Source: Psychrobacter glacincola
Lineage (GTDB): Bacteria; Pseudomonadota; Gammaproteobacteria; Pseudomonadales; Moraxellaceae
NCBI GenBank assembly: GCA_001411745.2
Contig: LIQB01000010.1
Span: 62,001 to 126,000, forward strand
DNA length: 64,000 bases
Reading direction: 5' to 3'
This document shows positions 17,264-25,853 of this stretch, piece by piece. The notes below the pieces were generated by a model. The model saw nothing but the letters and a program-made list of their open reading frames with translations. It did not search any database and was not told where the DNA came from. The translations under genes and the position numbers were made by a program. Every line of letters starts with the position of its first letter. The first letter of the stretch is position 1.

Positions 17264-18211
17264 ATGACAGTCAATCAAACACACACTAATAAAGAGCAAG
17301 CCATTAAAAAGGCTGTTGCTGCAGTCGAGTGGCAAGACTTGCGCCAGTTAACGCGCGGTCAAATCGCTTACAACGTTATTTTGCCTTATCCGTTTTTATT
17401 GTTGTCCTGGTGGTTCGCCAGCCACTCTTGGTATGTCTTAGCATGCGGGGCTTCTTATTTATTCTTTGCTGCCGCATTTCGCCAAGCACACGATGGCTAT
17501 CATCATAGCTTAGGGACAGGTAAACGCACGACCACCGCTATATTACTGTTGCTTAGCGTGCTACTAATGACCAGTTTGCACAGCATTCGAGCCACCCACA
17601 TGGAACATCATCGTGACCCATTGGGCGATAGTGATATTGAAGGCAGTCTAGCAAAAGACTCATGGTGGCAAGCGCTGCTCGGCGGGATAACTTATCGACT
17701 CGATATTTATCGTCAAGGACTGCGTCTAAGTAGCCGTCGCAATCAAAAATTAGCGTGGCTAGAGTTTGCTTTGATTGGTTTAGTCATCATAGTTGCCCTT
17801 ATATTGACCGCCTTTACTATTCCTACTCTCACGATATTAGCGCAAGTATTGATGTATCACATAGTGACCATGATGTTGGCTAATGCCAGTGTCGGCATCA
17901 TTGCGGTGTGGGGAGTGCATCATGATTGTGAGGAGACAATCGCCCGAACTGAGCGCAATCCTTTGGTCAACTTGCTGACCTTTAATTTGCTTTATCACGT
18001 AGAGCATCATCTCTTTCCTGCTGTGCCATCCAATCATTTACCTGAGCTTGCCAAGCGTTTAGATGCAGCAGCGCCACATCTGACTAAAGCACATGTATTG
18101 CCAAGTATGGTTAACGTCATAGATTTTATTAATCATCGTTGGAACCAATTAAATAATAAATCTCAAAATAGTAATGATAGTGAGTGTCCTATTCGTAAGC
18201 GTTTTGCTTAA
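17264..18211 (+). CDS. Membrane fatty-acid desaturase 1
   Basis: Di-iron integral-membrane desaturase of the fatty-acid desaturase superfamily. The conserved histidine clusters are visible: HDGYHH (about residue 75), HMEHHRDPLGD (about 110), HH in GVHHDC (about 219) and HVEHHLFP (about 245), between paired hydrophobic TM segments. The frame is open upstream to a TTG at 17138, but the promoter at 17157-17185 lies inside that extension, so ATG 17264 (MTVNQTHTN) is the start. Paralogue of the gene at 20473. Substrate and position of the double bond cannot be read from sequence; carotenoid-type oxidoreduction is a less likely alternative. Confidence 0.85.
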   Translation: MTVNQTHTNKEQAIKKAVAAVEWQDLRQLTRGQIAYNVILPYPFLLLSWWFASHSWYVLACGASYLFFAAAFRQAHDGYHHSLGTGKRTTTAILLLLSVLLMTSLHSIRATHMEHHRDPLGDSDIEGSLAKDSWWQALLGGITYRLDIYRQGLRLSSRRNQKLAWLEFALIGLVIIVALILTAFTIPTLTILAQVLMYHIVTMMLANASVGIIAVWGVHHDCEETIARTERNPLVNLLTFNLLYHVEHHLFPAVPSNHLPELAKRLDAAAPHLTKAHVLPSMVNVIDFINHRWNQLNNKSQNSNDSECPIRKRFA

Positions 18212-18238
18212 TCAGTAGGCTAAATAAAATCAAGATAC

Positions 18239-18258
18239 TTATCCACCAATTATCCACA
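18239..18258. other. DnaA-box pair
   Basis: TTATCCACC (one mismatch, 18239-18247) and TTATCCACA (exact, 18250-18258) in tandem upstream of a small membrane-protein gene. Isolated relative to the five-box cluster at 4.3 kb; function unknown. Confidence 0.4.
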
Positions 18259-18328
18259 GGAATTTCATTGGCTTTGGCAACGCCGTATTTATACTGAATT
18301 AACGATGAATGTTAATGGAATAAATAGA

Positions 18329-18829
18329 ATGAAAACGAATAATGAGTTAGGTGTGTATCCTTATCTACAAGTGATTATTTTGTTTGCAGGGTTTGGTAGT
18401 ATGATTGGTGGGTTGATTTCAGAACTGGGTTTATTGTTTGTTTTTAGGAATGCGGACTTTGCGCAGATTGGTTATCAGCCATTACTCTATGTTGGTCTGC
18501 TTGGTTTTATTCCTGCTTTATTAACGGGTATTATCGTCGCTTATAAGAAGATATGGCGCGGTGATCATAAGAGTCTATGCACGACATTTTTAGTGGGGTT
18601 TATAACGTCAGCAGGTTATATGGGTGCAATCGTTCTATATTTAGGTATCAACTCATGGATAGAGTTTGGCGTGCTACTGGCCTTTATGATTGGTATAGGA
18701 TTGTTTGGCGCAATCAATTCAGCGATTGCCAGCCGCATTGCTTTACCAAAAGTACGTAAAAGTCATTTTGATATTAGTACTAAAAAAGTAGACGATAACT
18801 ATAACGGATTAAGTTTTACTAAACGATAA
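18329..18829 (+). CDS. Small four-TM membrane protein, function unknown
   Basis: About 166 aa with four hydrophobic segments (about residues 14-40, 52-75, 86-107, 113-137), charged loops and a polar tail. I do not recognise the family. It resembles the protein at 19902: same length class, a GSMIGGLISELG / GAIGGLIVCL start, a P-x-LLTG-type motif before a lysine loop in mid-protein, and IALPK after the last TM. The two lie near the two desaturase paralogues, hinting at a duplicated desaturase-plus-membrane-protein unit. ATG 18329 has GGAA eight bases upstream; ATG 18305 is in frame but lacks a ribosome-binding site. Confidence 0.7.
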   Translation: MKTNNELGVYPYLQVIILFAGFGSMIGGLISELGLLFVFRNADFAQIGYQPLLYVGLLGFIPALLTGIIVAYKKIWRGDHKSLCTTFLVGFITSAGYMGAIVLYLGINSWIEFGVLLAFMIGIGLFGAINSAIASRIALPKVRKSHFDISTKKVDDNYNGLSFTKR

Positions 18830-18852
18830 GCGAGAAATATAGGGAGTAGGAC

Positions 18853-19818
18853 ATGAATATTTTAATCAGTGGTGGCTCAGGATTTTTAGGCAGTGCCTTT
18901 AGTGACGAGCTTATCAAACGCTATCGTACGCAGGATAAGGACTTGCACATTACATGGCTAACACGCGATAGCAGCCAAACGCATCCTGACGCGATCATCA
19001 TGATGACCTACGATGAGCTAGCGAGTTCGGATAAAAGCTTTGATGTTATCTTAAACCTAGCAGGCGCAGGCATTGCTGACTCGCGCTGGAGCGATGCGCG
19101 CAAAAAGCAGTTGCTCGCCAGCCGTATCAAGCCTACCGAATCCTTATTGGCATTTATTAAGCGCACCAGTATTAAGCCCAAGCTAATGGTCAGCGGCTCT
19201 GCGATTGGCTGGTATGGCGCACAAGGCGATAAACCTCTTACCGAAAGCAGTGGTTTTGAAACTAATTTTGCCCATCAATTATGTCATGAATGGGAGCAGT
19301 TAGCGCTCAAAGCCACTGAACATGGCGTGCCTGTGGCTATCGTGCGTACGGGTGTGGTTATCCATCCTGATGGCGGGATGCTCGGTAAGTTATTAACCCC
19401 ATTTAAAATGGGTGTCGGTGGGCAGTTAGGTGATGGCAAGCAAATCATGAGCTGGATCAGTCGTGAAGACTGGGTTAGGGCGGTGATATTCATCATTGAA
19501 AAGCATCTTGCTAATTATGCGGACACTCAGACTACCGATGATCACTTGTTAGAAACTATCAATGATACGCCAGTGCTGGTATATAACCTCACTGCGCCTA
19601 ATCCAGTGACCAATCATACTTTTACCAAAACGCTCGGAGCATGGCTACACCGTCCCACCTTTTTTACTTTACCCAATTTTCTGCTTAAGCTGATATTTGG
19701 TGAGATGTCGACGCTACTAATAGATGGACAAAAGGTATTGCCTCAAGCCTTACAGGACGCAGGTTATGGTTTTAAACAGCCAACACTTAAACAAGCGTTA
19801 GAAGAGCAGAAGCCATAG
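18853..19818 (+). CDS. TIGR01777-family NAD(P)-dependent epimerase-like protein
   Basis: 321-aa extended short-chain dehydrogenase fold (YfcH/SulA-type family). Nucleotide-binding ISGGSGFLGSAF at the N-terminus, NLAGAGIADSRWSDARKKQLLASRI, then SGSAIGWYGAQGD where the active-site Tyr/Ser are expected, RTGVV, and a C-terminal DUF1731-like region (LPNFLLKLIFGEMSTLLIDGQ split over positions 270-300; GQKVLPQAL). A strong GGGAGTAGG precedes the ATG. The substrate is unknown for the family. It stands between the two desaturase/membrane-protein units. Confidence 0.85.
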   Translation: MNILISGGSGFLGSAFSDELIKRYRTQDKDLHITWLTRDSSQTHPDAIIMMTYDELASSDKSFDVILNLAGAGIADSRWSDARKKQLLASRIKPTESLLAFIKRTSIKPKLMVSGSAIGWYGAQGDKPLTESSGFETNFAHQLCHEWEQLALKATEHGVPVAIVRTGVVIHPDGGMLGKLLTPFKMGVGGQLGDGKQIMSWISREDWVRAVIFIIEKHLANYADTQTTDDHLLETINDTPVLVYNLTAPNPVTNHTFTKTLGAWLHRPTFFTLPNFLLKLIFGEMSTLLIDGQKVLPQALQDAGYGFKQPTLKQALEEQKP

Positions 19819-19832
19819 ATACTTATGAAGGT

Positions 19833-19886
19833 TGTTTCATGTGAAACGTAGTTTTTATCATAGGATTCTTTGTTTCATGTGAAACC
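19833..19886. other. Pair of parS-like palindromes
   Basis: TGTTTCATGTGAAACG (19833-19848) and TGTTTCATGTGAAACC (19871-19886), each 14 of 16 bases of parS, 38 bp apart centre to centre in an intergenic gap. The variant core is the complement of that at 4406. Could be secondary ParB sites or operators of an unrelated regulator. Confidence 0.5.
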
Positions 19887-19901
19887 TAAAGAGGGGGTTT
19901 T

Positions 19902-20357
19902 ATGAGTAAAGTTGATAGCAACGCTACAATTACTGTACCTAACTATCCTAAAGGTAAAGTAATAGGAACTTATGGATTGTTGGGAGGTGCGATAGGTGGT
20001 CTGATTGTCTGCTTATATATGATTGTGATGCTTGTAATTGACGGTAATATTTTTAGGCAAGAGTTAACAGATATTTTCAAAATGCTATTAGCTTCTATTG
20101 TAGGCGGATTCTTTTTTGGTTTGCTCCCTACGTTAGTAGCTGGATTAACTATATGTAAGTTGAAGATAGTCTTTGACTCCATACTAAAAATAGTACCGTT
20201 ATTCTTCATTGGATTCTTTAGTACTTTTATATTTTCAGTTTGGATTATAGCAACAGATGTTTTTTTAGAGAAAATAATATTTGGATTGGTTCTTAGCTTG
20301 ATAGGTGGAGCCAGCGCTGTGATTACAGGTTTAATAGCACTACCTAAACATAAATAA
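19902..20357 (+). CDS. Small four-TM membrane protein, function unknown (related to 18329)
   Basis: 151 aa, four hydrophobic segments (about 27-50, 63-85, 96-118, 125-146), glycine-rich first helix (LLGGAIGGLIVCLY) and IALPKHK at the end. Strong ribosome-binding site GAGGGGG. AT-rich codon use. No family recognised. Weak but regular resemblance to 18329-18829 suggests paralogy. The next gene downstream is a desaturase with its own operator-like site. Confidence 0.7.
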   Translation: MSKVDSNATITVPNYPKGKVIGTYGLLGGAIGGLIVCLYMIVMLVIDGNIFRQELTDIFKMLLASIVGGFFFGLLPTLVAGLTICKLKIVFDSILKIVPLFFIGFFSTFIFSVWIIATDVFLEKIIFGLVLSLIGGASAVITGLIALPKHK

Positions 20358-20370
20358 AATTTATCTAATA

Positions 20371-20390
20371 ATTTCACTATTGACAGAAAT
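20371..20390. promoter_or_regulatory. Operator-like repeat before desaturase 2
   Basis: ATTTCACTATTGACAGAAAT, identical to 16504-16523, 83 bases before the desaturase ATG. Contains TTGACA (20380-20385). The matching -10 is poor, so the exact promoter is uncertain. Confidence 0.6.
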
Positions 20391-20472
20391 AAAGTAAATT
20401 AAAACAGCCGATTAAATTAAGTAGTCGCGCCAGCAAGACAGCTACTGCTTATCACCAAGTAAGGAGAACATC

Positions 20473-21342
20473 ATGCGTCATCCTTCGTTAGCCAATATTG
20501 AATGGCAAGATTTGCGTCAGCTTAGTCTGAGCGAGACCGTTTACAATATCTTTTTATCTTTACCTTTTTTATTATTGTCATGGTGGAGCGCGTGGCAAGG
20601 GTGGTGGTTACTTGCACTTGTGGCGACATTTTTCTTTTTTACTGCCGCACTGAGACAAGCGCATGATTGCTATCACCGCACTTTAGGGGTGAGTAAAGTC
20701 GCCACAGAGCTCATGCTGTTTCTTCTCAGTATCACGATGCTCTGTAGCACGCATGCTATTCGGCATACTCATCTTAACCATCATAGAGATCCACTGGGTG
20801 ACAGCGATGTCGAGGGTAATTGGGCTCGTCTGCCTTGGTATCAGGCGATATTGGGAGGCGGACTTTTCTCGATTGCGATTCAGTGGTTTGGCTTGACGCA
20901 TGGTAGCCGCCGCAATCGTATGCTCGTTGGCTTTGATCTGTTGCTCATTTTCGCAGTGATTGCCACCGCTTTTATCACGATGCATCCAGTTTTGATGTAT
21001 CACGTATTGGTAATGATATTGGCCAATACGATGGTTGGGTTTTTTGCCGTATGGAGCGTCCATCATGGTTGTGATGATATGGTGTATGCCCGCAGTGAGC
21101 GTCATCCATTGATTAATGTACTGACTTTTAACTTGCTTTATCATATTGAGCATCATCTATTCCCAGCGGTACCGACCAATCATTTACCGAGGCTTGCCAA
21201 GCGCTTAGATGCCGTCGCCCCGCAGTGGACGCAGCAGCCAGTCATTCCCTTTTTAGTACCAATCAATAAGTATCCAGTAGTTAACATGAACGAAAAATCT
21301 AATAGTCTTGATACTGAGATATCACTCATAAAGGAGTCGTAA
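20473..21342 (+). CDS. Membrane fatty-acid desaturase 2
   Basis: 289-aa paralogue of the gene at 17264. It shares the N-terminal WQDLRQLS, the LPFLLLSWW TM segment, and all histidine clusters: HDCYHRT, HTHLNHHRDPLGDSDVEG (quoted here as HLNHHRDPLGD), HHGCDD and HIEHHLFPAVPTNHLPRLAKRLD (HIEHHLFP). AAGGAGAACATC gives a strong ribosome-binding site. It ends one base before the next gene, so a two-gene operon with the DCC protein is likely. The operator-like site upstream suggests joint control with desaturase 1 by the GbsR-type regulator. Confidence 0.87.
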   Translation: MRHPSLANIEWQDLRQLSLSETVYNIFLSLPFLLLSWWSAWQGWWLLALVATFFFFTAALRQAHDCYHRTLGVSKVATELMLFLLSITMLCSTHAIRHTHLNHHRDPLGDSDVEGNWARLPWYQAILGGGLFSIAIQWFGLTHGSRRNRMLVGFDLLLIFAVIATAFITMHPVLMYHVLVMILANTMVGFFAVWSVHHGCDDMVYARSERHPLINVLTFNLLYHIEHHLFPAVPTNHLPRLAKRLDAVAPQWTQQPVIPFLVPINKYPVVNMNEKSNSLDTEISLIKES

Positions 21343-21343
21343 G

Positions 21344-21805
21344 ATGATTATCCAAAATCATATCAACAGCTATAGAGAGCAAGCAAATTTATCTATTACC
21401 ATGTACTACGATGATGCGTGCGTGATATGCAGCACCGAGGCGCATAATATGCAAATGCGTAAGCCCAAGAAGATACATTTAGTTCCTGTAGACGAGGGGG
21501 TTGATGAGTTGGCAGTCGCAGGATTCAGCCGTAAGGATGCGATGACTTATATGTGTATGAAAGACAGCTACGGCAATTGGTACACGCATATGGATGCCGT
21601 GCGGCTGCTCTACAGAACGGGCGGCGTTAAATGGTCAATATTATTGTTTTTGCCAGTGGTCAAACAACTGGGTGACTTTGCTTATCCCTATGTCGCGCGC
21701 AATCGCTATAGAATCCCGAATTGGGTGACCAAGTTGCTCTATGGCAAAGCGCTGATGCAGGCTTGTGACAATGGCGTCTGTAAAATAGCACCAGATAAAC
21801 GTTAA
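21344..21805 (+). CDS. DCC-family (DUF393) thiol-disulfide oxidoreductase-like protein
   Basis: 153 aa. MYYDDACVIC (C26, C29) is the D-x-x-C-x-x-C signature at the start of DUF393 proteins, followed by the conserved VPVDEG and the HMDAVRLLYRTGG region. Thioredoxin-like fold by family description; a redox role is presumed, not demonstrated. Translationally coupled to desaturase 2 (stop and start one base apart, AAGGAG ribosome-binding site inside the upstream gene), so it may serve redox balance or maturation of the desaturase. Confidence 0.8.
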   Translation: MIIQNHINSYREQANLSITMYYDDACVICSTEAHNMQMRKPKKIHLVPVDEGVDELAVAGFSRKDAMTYMCMKDSYGNWYTHMDAVRLLYRTGGVKWSILLFLPVVKQLGDFAYPYVARNRYRIPNWVTKLLYGKALMQACDNGVCKIAPDKR

Positions 21806-21952
21806 AGGGCTTTTACTGGCCACTATTTGGTTTTGTGGCAACAGCACTTTAGAGGCAAAGCATATGAAGTTTTCGTGGAAAAAAGACACGATATTCAGAA
21901 CATCAAATTTTTAACGTAAGATAGCGCTATCTTTATTTAACTAGATTTACTT

Positions 21953-23026
21953 ATGTGGCTTTTTATCGGCTTTACCCAACTGCTCTCTATGATGATCTGC
22001 ATATTGCTTTGGTGGTTTATCCAACCAAAACGTCAGAGTATGAAGCTGTTTTTAGTATTAAGTGTTTTGATAGTGAACAACGGCTTTCTCATTTATGGTT
22101 TGAGCGAGTTTTGGTACGAACGCTTTTATGTCTATTTAGTCATCAGTATTTTGCAAGGTTTTATGCTTTATGCCGCTTTACTAACGGCTGTACTTGCAGG
22201 GGTTTATGCTCTAATTCTTAAACAAAAGCCACGACCAAGAGCCATTCGTGCGTTTGCAATGGTGGTTTATGTCGGTATTGTTGGCTTAGCTATATTTAAT
22301 GCCTACTCGCCCGAAGTACATCGATTGACGGTCACTACAGCTAAGCCTCTCGATAAGACAATGAAGATAGCACTCGTTTCTGATACACATTTGGGTAGAT
22401 GGTTTGGCAATCGGCAGATAAAGAAAATGGTGCGCCTTATCGATGCGCAACATCCTGACGTGGTGGTTATCGCTGGTGACATTATGAATGATAATACGAT
22501 TGCTTACGATAATACGAATATGCATGAGCAGCTATTAAAGCTAAAGGCACCGCTTGGCGTCTATGCGACTTTAGGCAATCACGATTATTTCGGTTATGAC
22601 CAACAGATCACACAGGCGGTGGAAGAGGCTGGCATCAAAGCGCTTGATAATGAGAGTGTGCTATTAGATGATTCAGTATGGCTGGTGGGGCGTTCTGATG
22701 AAATCGATCGTACCAGACTGTCAGTAGATGAGTTATTAGCGCAAGTAGAGACAGAAAAACCAGTGATATTTTTGGAGCATCGTCCTAGCGCGATGGATGA
22801 GGTCAGCGCCCTGCCAGTCGATTTGCATCTGTCTGGGCATACCCATGGCGGGCAGATATTTCCGTTAACGATATTGATGGATTGGTTGATACCACTAAAC
22901 TATGGCAGCAAAAAAATAGCCGATACGCAGTTTTTGGTGACCTCTGGTTATGGTATCGGTCCAGTACCGTTTAGACTGGGAACGCGTTCTGAGATTTGGA
23001 TAATTACGTTGCAGTCTGGTGTATGA
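21953..23026 (+). CDS. Membrane-anchored metallophosphoesterase 1 (YkuE/YaeI-like)
   Basis: Calcineurin-type phosphoesterase. Four hydrophobic helices in the first about 125 residues, then the soluble domain with the metal motifs SDTHLGRW (about 143), AGDIMNDN, LGNHDYFG, EHRPS and LSGHTHGGQIFP. 357 aa. Related bacterial proteins have been linked to cleavage of lipid-linked or nucleotide phosphates, but the substrate here is unknown. Tandem paralogue of the next gene, each with its own intergenic region. Confidence 0.85.
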   Translation: MWLFIGFTQLLSMMICILLWWFIQPKRQSMKLFLVLSVLIVNNGFLIYGLSEFWYERFYVYLVISILQGFMLYAALLTAVLAGVYALILKQKPRPRAIRAFAMVVYVGIVGLAIFNAYSPEVHRLTVTTAKPLDKTMKIALVSDTHLGRWFGNRQIKKMVRLIDAQHPDVVVIAGDIMNDNTIAYDNTNMHEQLLKLKAPLGVYATLGNHDYFGYDQQITQAVEEAGIKALDNESVLLDDSVWLVGRSDEIDRTRLSVDELLAQVETEKPVIFLEHRPSAMDEVSALPVDLHLSGHTHGGQIFPLTILMDWLIPLNYGSKKIADTQFLVTSGYGIGPVPFRLGTRSEIWIITLQSGV

Positions 23027-23062
23027 GCCATTTAAATAAACAGTGTTACCCTAATGATAAAG

Positions 23063-23094
23063 CCTCTACCATATCTAAATAGTAGAGGTTTTTA
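23063..23094 (+). terminator. Rho-independent terminator after metallophosphoesterase 1
   Basis: Stem CCTCTAC / GTAGAGG with a 12-nt loop, followed by TTTTTATTT. Confidence 0.7.
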
Positions 23095-23182
23095 TTTGCT
23101 GTTAGGCTGGCTAATAGCTAATTTGCTTGTCTGGTTAGCTAAAAATATACTGCATTGACGCCATCATACTCAAGGATTCTTC

Positions 23183-24325
23183 ATGCGTTATACGTTTTTT
23201 ATTACCATTTTTGTGCTATTGCAGCTATTTAGTTTTGGCGCAGCTTTAAGCGTGCAATGGTGGTTACAGCCTTGGCAGACAGCAGCTTTGCAAACTTCGG
23301 TATGGGTCGTCGTATTTGCTATTACCAACGGTTTGCTGCTACTCAGTGTCAATAGAGCATTTAAAAATAGCTATCGCTGGATCAGTGGTTGGATGTTAGT
23401 CATGCATTTCATGATATTGACGGCTTTAGTTACCAGCCTATTTTATGGTGGCTATTGGTTGGTCACATCGCTAACTAGGGATGCGCTCGCTACACCGGCT
23501 ACCGTCGATTTTGGGTTGCGCATATTGGCATTGGCAATATTTATCGGGTTGTTTTTCTATGCCATATATAGTGCTTATGCGCCTGTGGTACGTGAGTTAT
23601 CTATTGATATTGATAAACCTTTGGCTAAGCCATTACGTATTGCGGTCGCTAGCGACTTACATATCGGGAGACTGTTTGGCAGCGGTGCAATAGATAGACT
23701 GCATCATCTTATGGTAAAAAATACAGCCGACATATTGCTAATGCCGGGCGATATCATGGATGATAATACACAAGCATTTACTAATTATAATATGGCAAAA
23801 AACTTGGCCGAGTTATGCAAAATCTTACCGTATGGGGTCTATGCTACTTTGGGCAATCATGATTTATACGGGCATGAGCAGCCGATTGTCCAAGCGTTGC
23901 GTGCTGCTGGCGTGCAGTTGTTAAATGATGAAGTAATCGGTATCGAGCATGAAGGTCAACCAATCTGGCTGGTTGGGCGTTTTGATAACCATAAAAGACA
24001 GCGGGTAGCAACAACCGATCTACTAGCCCAAGTTGATACTACACAGCCAGTGATACTGCTAGATCATAGACCAAGTGATATTGCTGAGCACAGCCAAATG
24101 CCGATTGATTTACAGCTCTCAGGGCATACTCATAACGGTCAGATATTCCCCGCCAACTTCATTGTCAGTGCCATCAACCGCTTGGGTTATGGCTATGAAG
24201 CCATTGGCAAAGGACACTTTGTGGTGTCATCTGGTTACGGCTTTTGGGGTATCCCATTTCGCTTGGGTTCGCGCTCAGAGATTTGGCTGATCACTGTGAA
24301 TGGTCAGGTTGAATATAACGTTTAA
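23183..24325 (+). CDS. Membrane-anchored metallophosphoesterase 2 (YkuE/YaeI-like)
   Basis: 380 aa, same architecture as the preceding gene: N-terminal hydrophobic helices to about residue 145, then ASDLHIGRLFG, PGDIMDDN, LGNHDLYG, DHRPSD and LSGHTHNGQIFP. Relative to its neighbour it has D for T in the first motif (SDLH versus SDTH) and N for G in the last. The pair probably arose by duplication. Its stop codon lies in the first unit of a 15-bp tandem repeat. Confidence 0.85.
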   Translation: MRYTFFITIFVLLQLFSFGAALSVQWWLQPWQTAALQTSVWVVVFAITNGLLLLSVNRAFKNSYRWISGWMLVMHFMILTALVTSLFYGGYWLVTSLTRDALATPATVDFGLRILALAIFIGLFFYAIYSAYAPVVRELSIDIDKPLAKPLRIAVASDLHIGRLFGSGAIDRLHHLMVKNTADILLMPGDIMDDNTQAFTNYNMAKNLAELCKILPYGVYATLGNHDLYGHEQPIVQALRAAGVQLLNDEVIGIEHEGQPIWLVGRFDNHKRQRVATTDLLAQVDTTQPVILLDHRPSDIAEHSQMPIDLQLSGHTHNGQIFPANFIVSAINRLGYGYEAIGKGHFVVSSGYGFWGIPFRLGSRSEIWLITVNGQVEYNV

Positions 24326-24380
24326 GAAAGTAATATTTAAGAAAACAATATTTAAGAAAACAATGCTTAAAAAAGTAACG
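24321..24380. repeat. 15-bp tandem repeat over the gene end, four units
   Basis: TTTAAGAAAGTAATA, TTTAAGAAAACAATA, TTTAAGAAAACAATG, CTTAAAAAAGTAACG. The first unit includes the stop codon of the metallophosphoesterase 2 gene, and each unit repeats a TAA in the same frame. Confidence 0.8.
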
Positions 24381-24449
24381 TTTAAATAGTGGCAGCACCA
24401 TTCTATTTTATAAATGAACCAGCACTTTCTTATACAACTGTGTTGATAA

Positions 24450-25853
24450 CTATGCCGCTAATTGTGACTGGGTATTGATAACGTCACGCACAAAGCTCGC
24501 AAACCCTTTAATAATATCGCCTGTTTCTTGTCCGATACCTTGATGAATACTCATAAAATGAATAAAACCATGCGGCGCACCTAGAATGGTATGAGTCTCG
24601 ACTGCTACACCATGCACCTTTAATTGCTTTGCATAAGCAAATGCTTCATCACGTAATACGTCTAATTCTGCGGCGACAATATAAGTCGGGCATACTTTAC
24701 TATTATCACCAAGCATCGGACAGTTAAGGATATGCTGGCGTGGCAAGGGGCTGTTATCTAAACAAGCAGCATCAAATACAGCCACATCGGCATGATCCAA
24801 TAATAATCCCTCGCCATATAACTCCCAACTTGGATAATCCGTTTCGATATCCGTCACAGGATACAAAGGCATTTGTGCAATCGGCTTTGGTAAGCGCTCT
24901 AATAAATCGAACATTTTTTGACCTGCACTGCCCAGATCTGACCATGCGACTTGCGAGGGCGCAGTGAGTTGTTGAGCAATTAAGGTGGATAATCCGCCGC
25001 CAGCACTATCGCCTGCTAGTACGATTCGCGAGGGTAAAGCACCTAAGGTATGGCAATGCTCAGCCAGCCAAGCGTAAGCAGTGATACAGTCTTTTAATGC
25101 GGCTGGTGCGGGATGCTCAGGTGCTAAGCGATAATCAACACTGACTATCGGCCAGCCCGTCTGCTCACAAACCGCGTGGCAAAATTCATGATGGGTATTG
25201 ACATCACCAATACAAAATCCACCCCCATGAAAATATAACAGCACTGTTTCATCAGAATTATGAGTATCCGCTTTTTTGAACCCTAAGCCCTGAGAGCTCG
25301 CGTCTGATTGATAACAGCGAATGGTCATATCGCCATCATCAGCGTTGGCAATAACTTTGTCTTCCCAATGCACAAGCTTCTGATTTTTTTTCGTAAATCG
25401 TTTCATGTTGCCGATGATATTGTCACTTGCTTGCTGCCATACCTGCGGCGCTTGCATCGCCACGGCGTCAGCAGCGAACCTTGCGCGCAGCTCATGCATT
25501 GGTGTCAACTCAAGAGGCGTTTTAAGTTTACTATTCACAGCGAGAATCAAACGCAGGTGAGCATCGGCGTGCAGGTATTGTTTCGAGGTAGGTCCTTTCA
25601 AATAACCAACCAAGCTCTCTAATAGTGGCGTTGGCAGATAGCCGACTCCTTTCATGGCATAGTGCAAGGTATGCGGCTGGCAAGTCGTCAACGGGTTATA
25701 GCTAAGCACTTTTTGTTTGACGGTCAAACGATTCTCTTGAGTGCCATTTTCTTCTTTTATACCATTATCTATACGATCTGTTGATGCGAGCTTTATCGTC
25801 ATCAGCGCTTTATTTAATAGCGCATTGATTGATAACACGGTTGATTTAGACAT
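24450..25853 (-). CDS. Alpha/beta hydrolase, HSL-family esterase/lipase
   Basis: 467 aa. Oxyanion-hole motif HGGGFCIGD (about residue 208), nucleophile elbow GDSAGGG (about 280), acid in DVLRDEAFAY and catalytic His in GAPHGFIHFM place it in the hormone-sensitive-lipase (family IV) esterases. The first about 130 residues (LPTPLLESLVGYLKG) precede the catalytic domain and could form a cap. No signal peptide, so cytoplasmic. Family IV esterases are common in cold-adapted Psychrobacter. The gene stands alone; its promoter would lie in the gap shared with grpE. Confidence 0.88.
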   Translation of the reverse strand: MSKSTVLSINALLNKALMTIKLASTDRIDNGIKEENGTQENRLTVKQKVLSYNPLTTCQPHTLHYAMKGVGYLPTPLLESLVGYLKGPTSKQYLHADAHLRLILAVNSKLKTPLELTPMHELRARFAADAVAMQAPQVWQQASDNIIGNMKRFTKKNQKLVHWEDKVIANADDGDMTIRCYQSDASSQGLGFKKADTHNSDETVLLYFHGGGFCIGDVNTHHEFCHAVCEQTGWPIVSVDYRLAPEHPAPAALKDCITAYAWLAEHCHTLGALPSRIVLAGDSAGGGLSTLIAQQLTAPSQVAWSDLGSAGQKMFDLLERLPKPIAQMPLYPVTDIETDYPSWELYGEGLLLDHADVAVFDAACLDNSPLPRQHILNCPMLGDNSKVCPTYIVAAELDVLRDEAFAYAKQLKVHGVAVETHTILGAPHGFIHFMSIHQGIGQETGDIIKGFASFVRDVINTQSQLAA

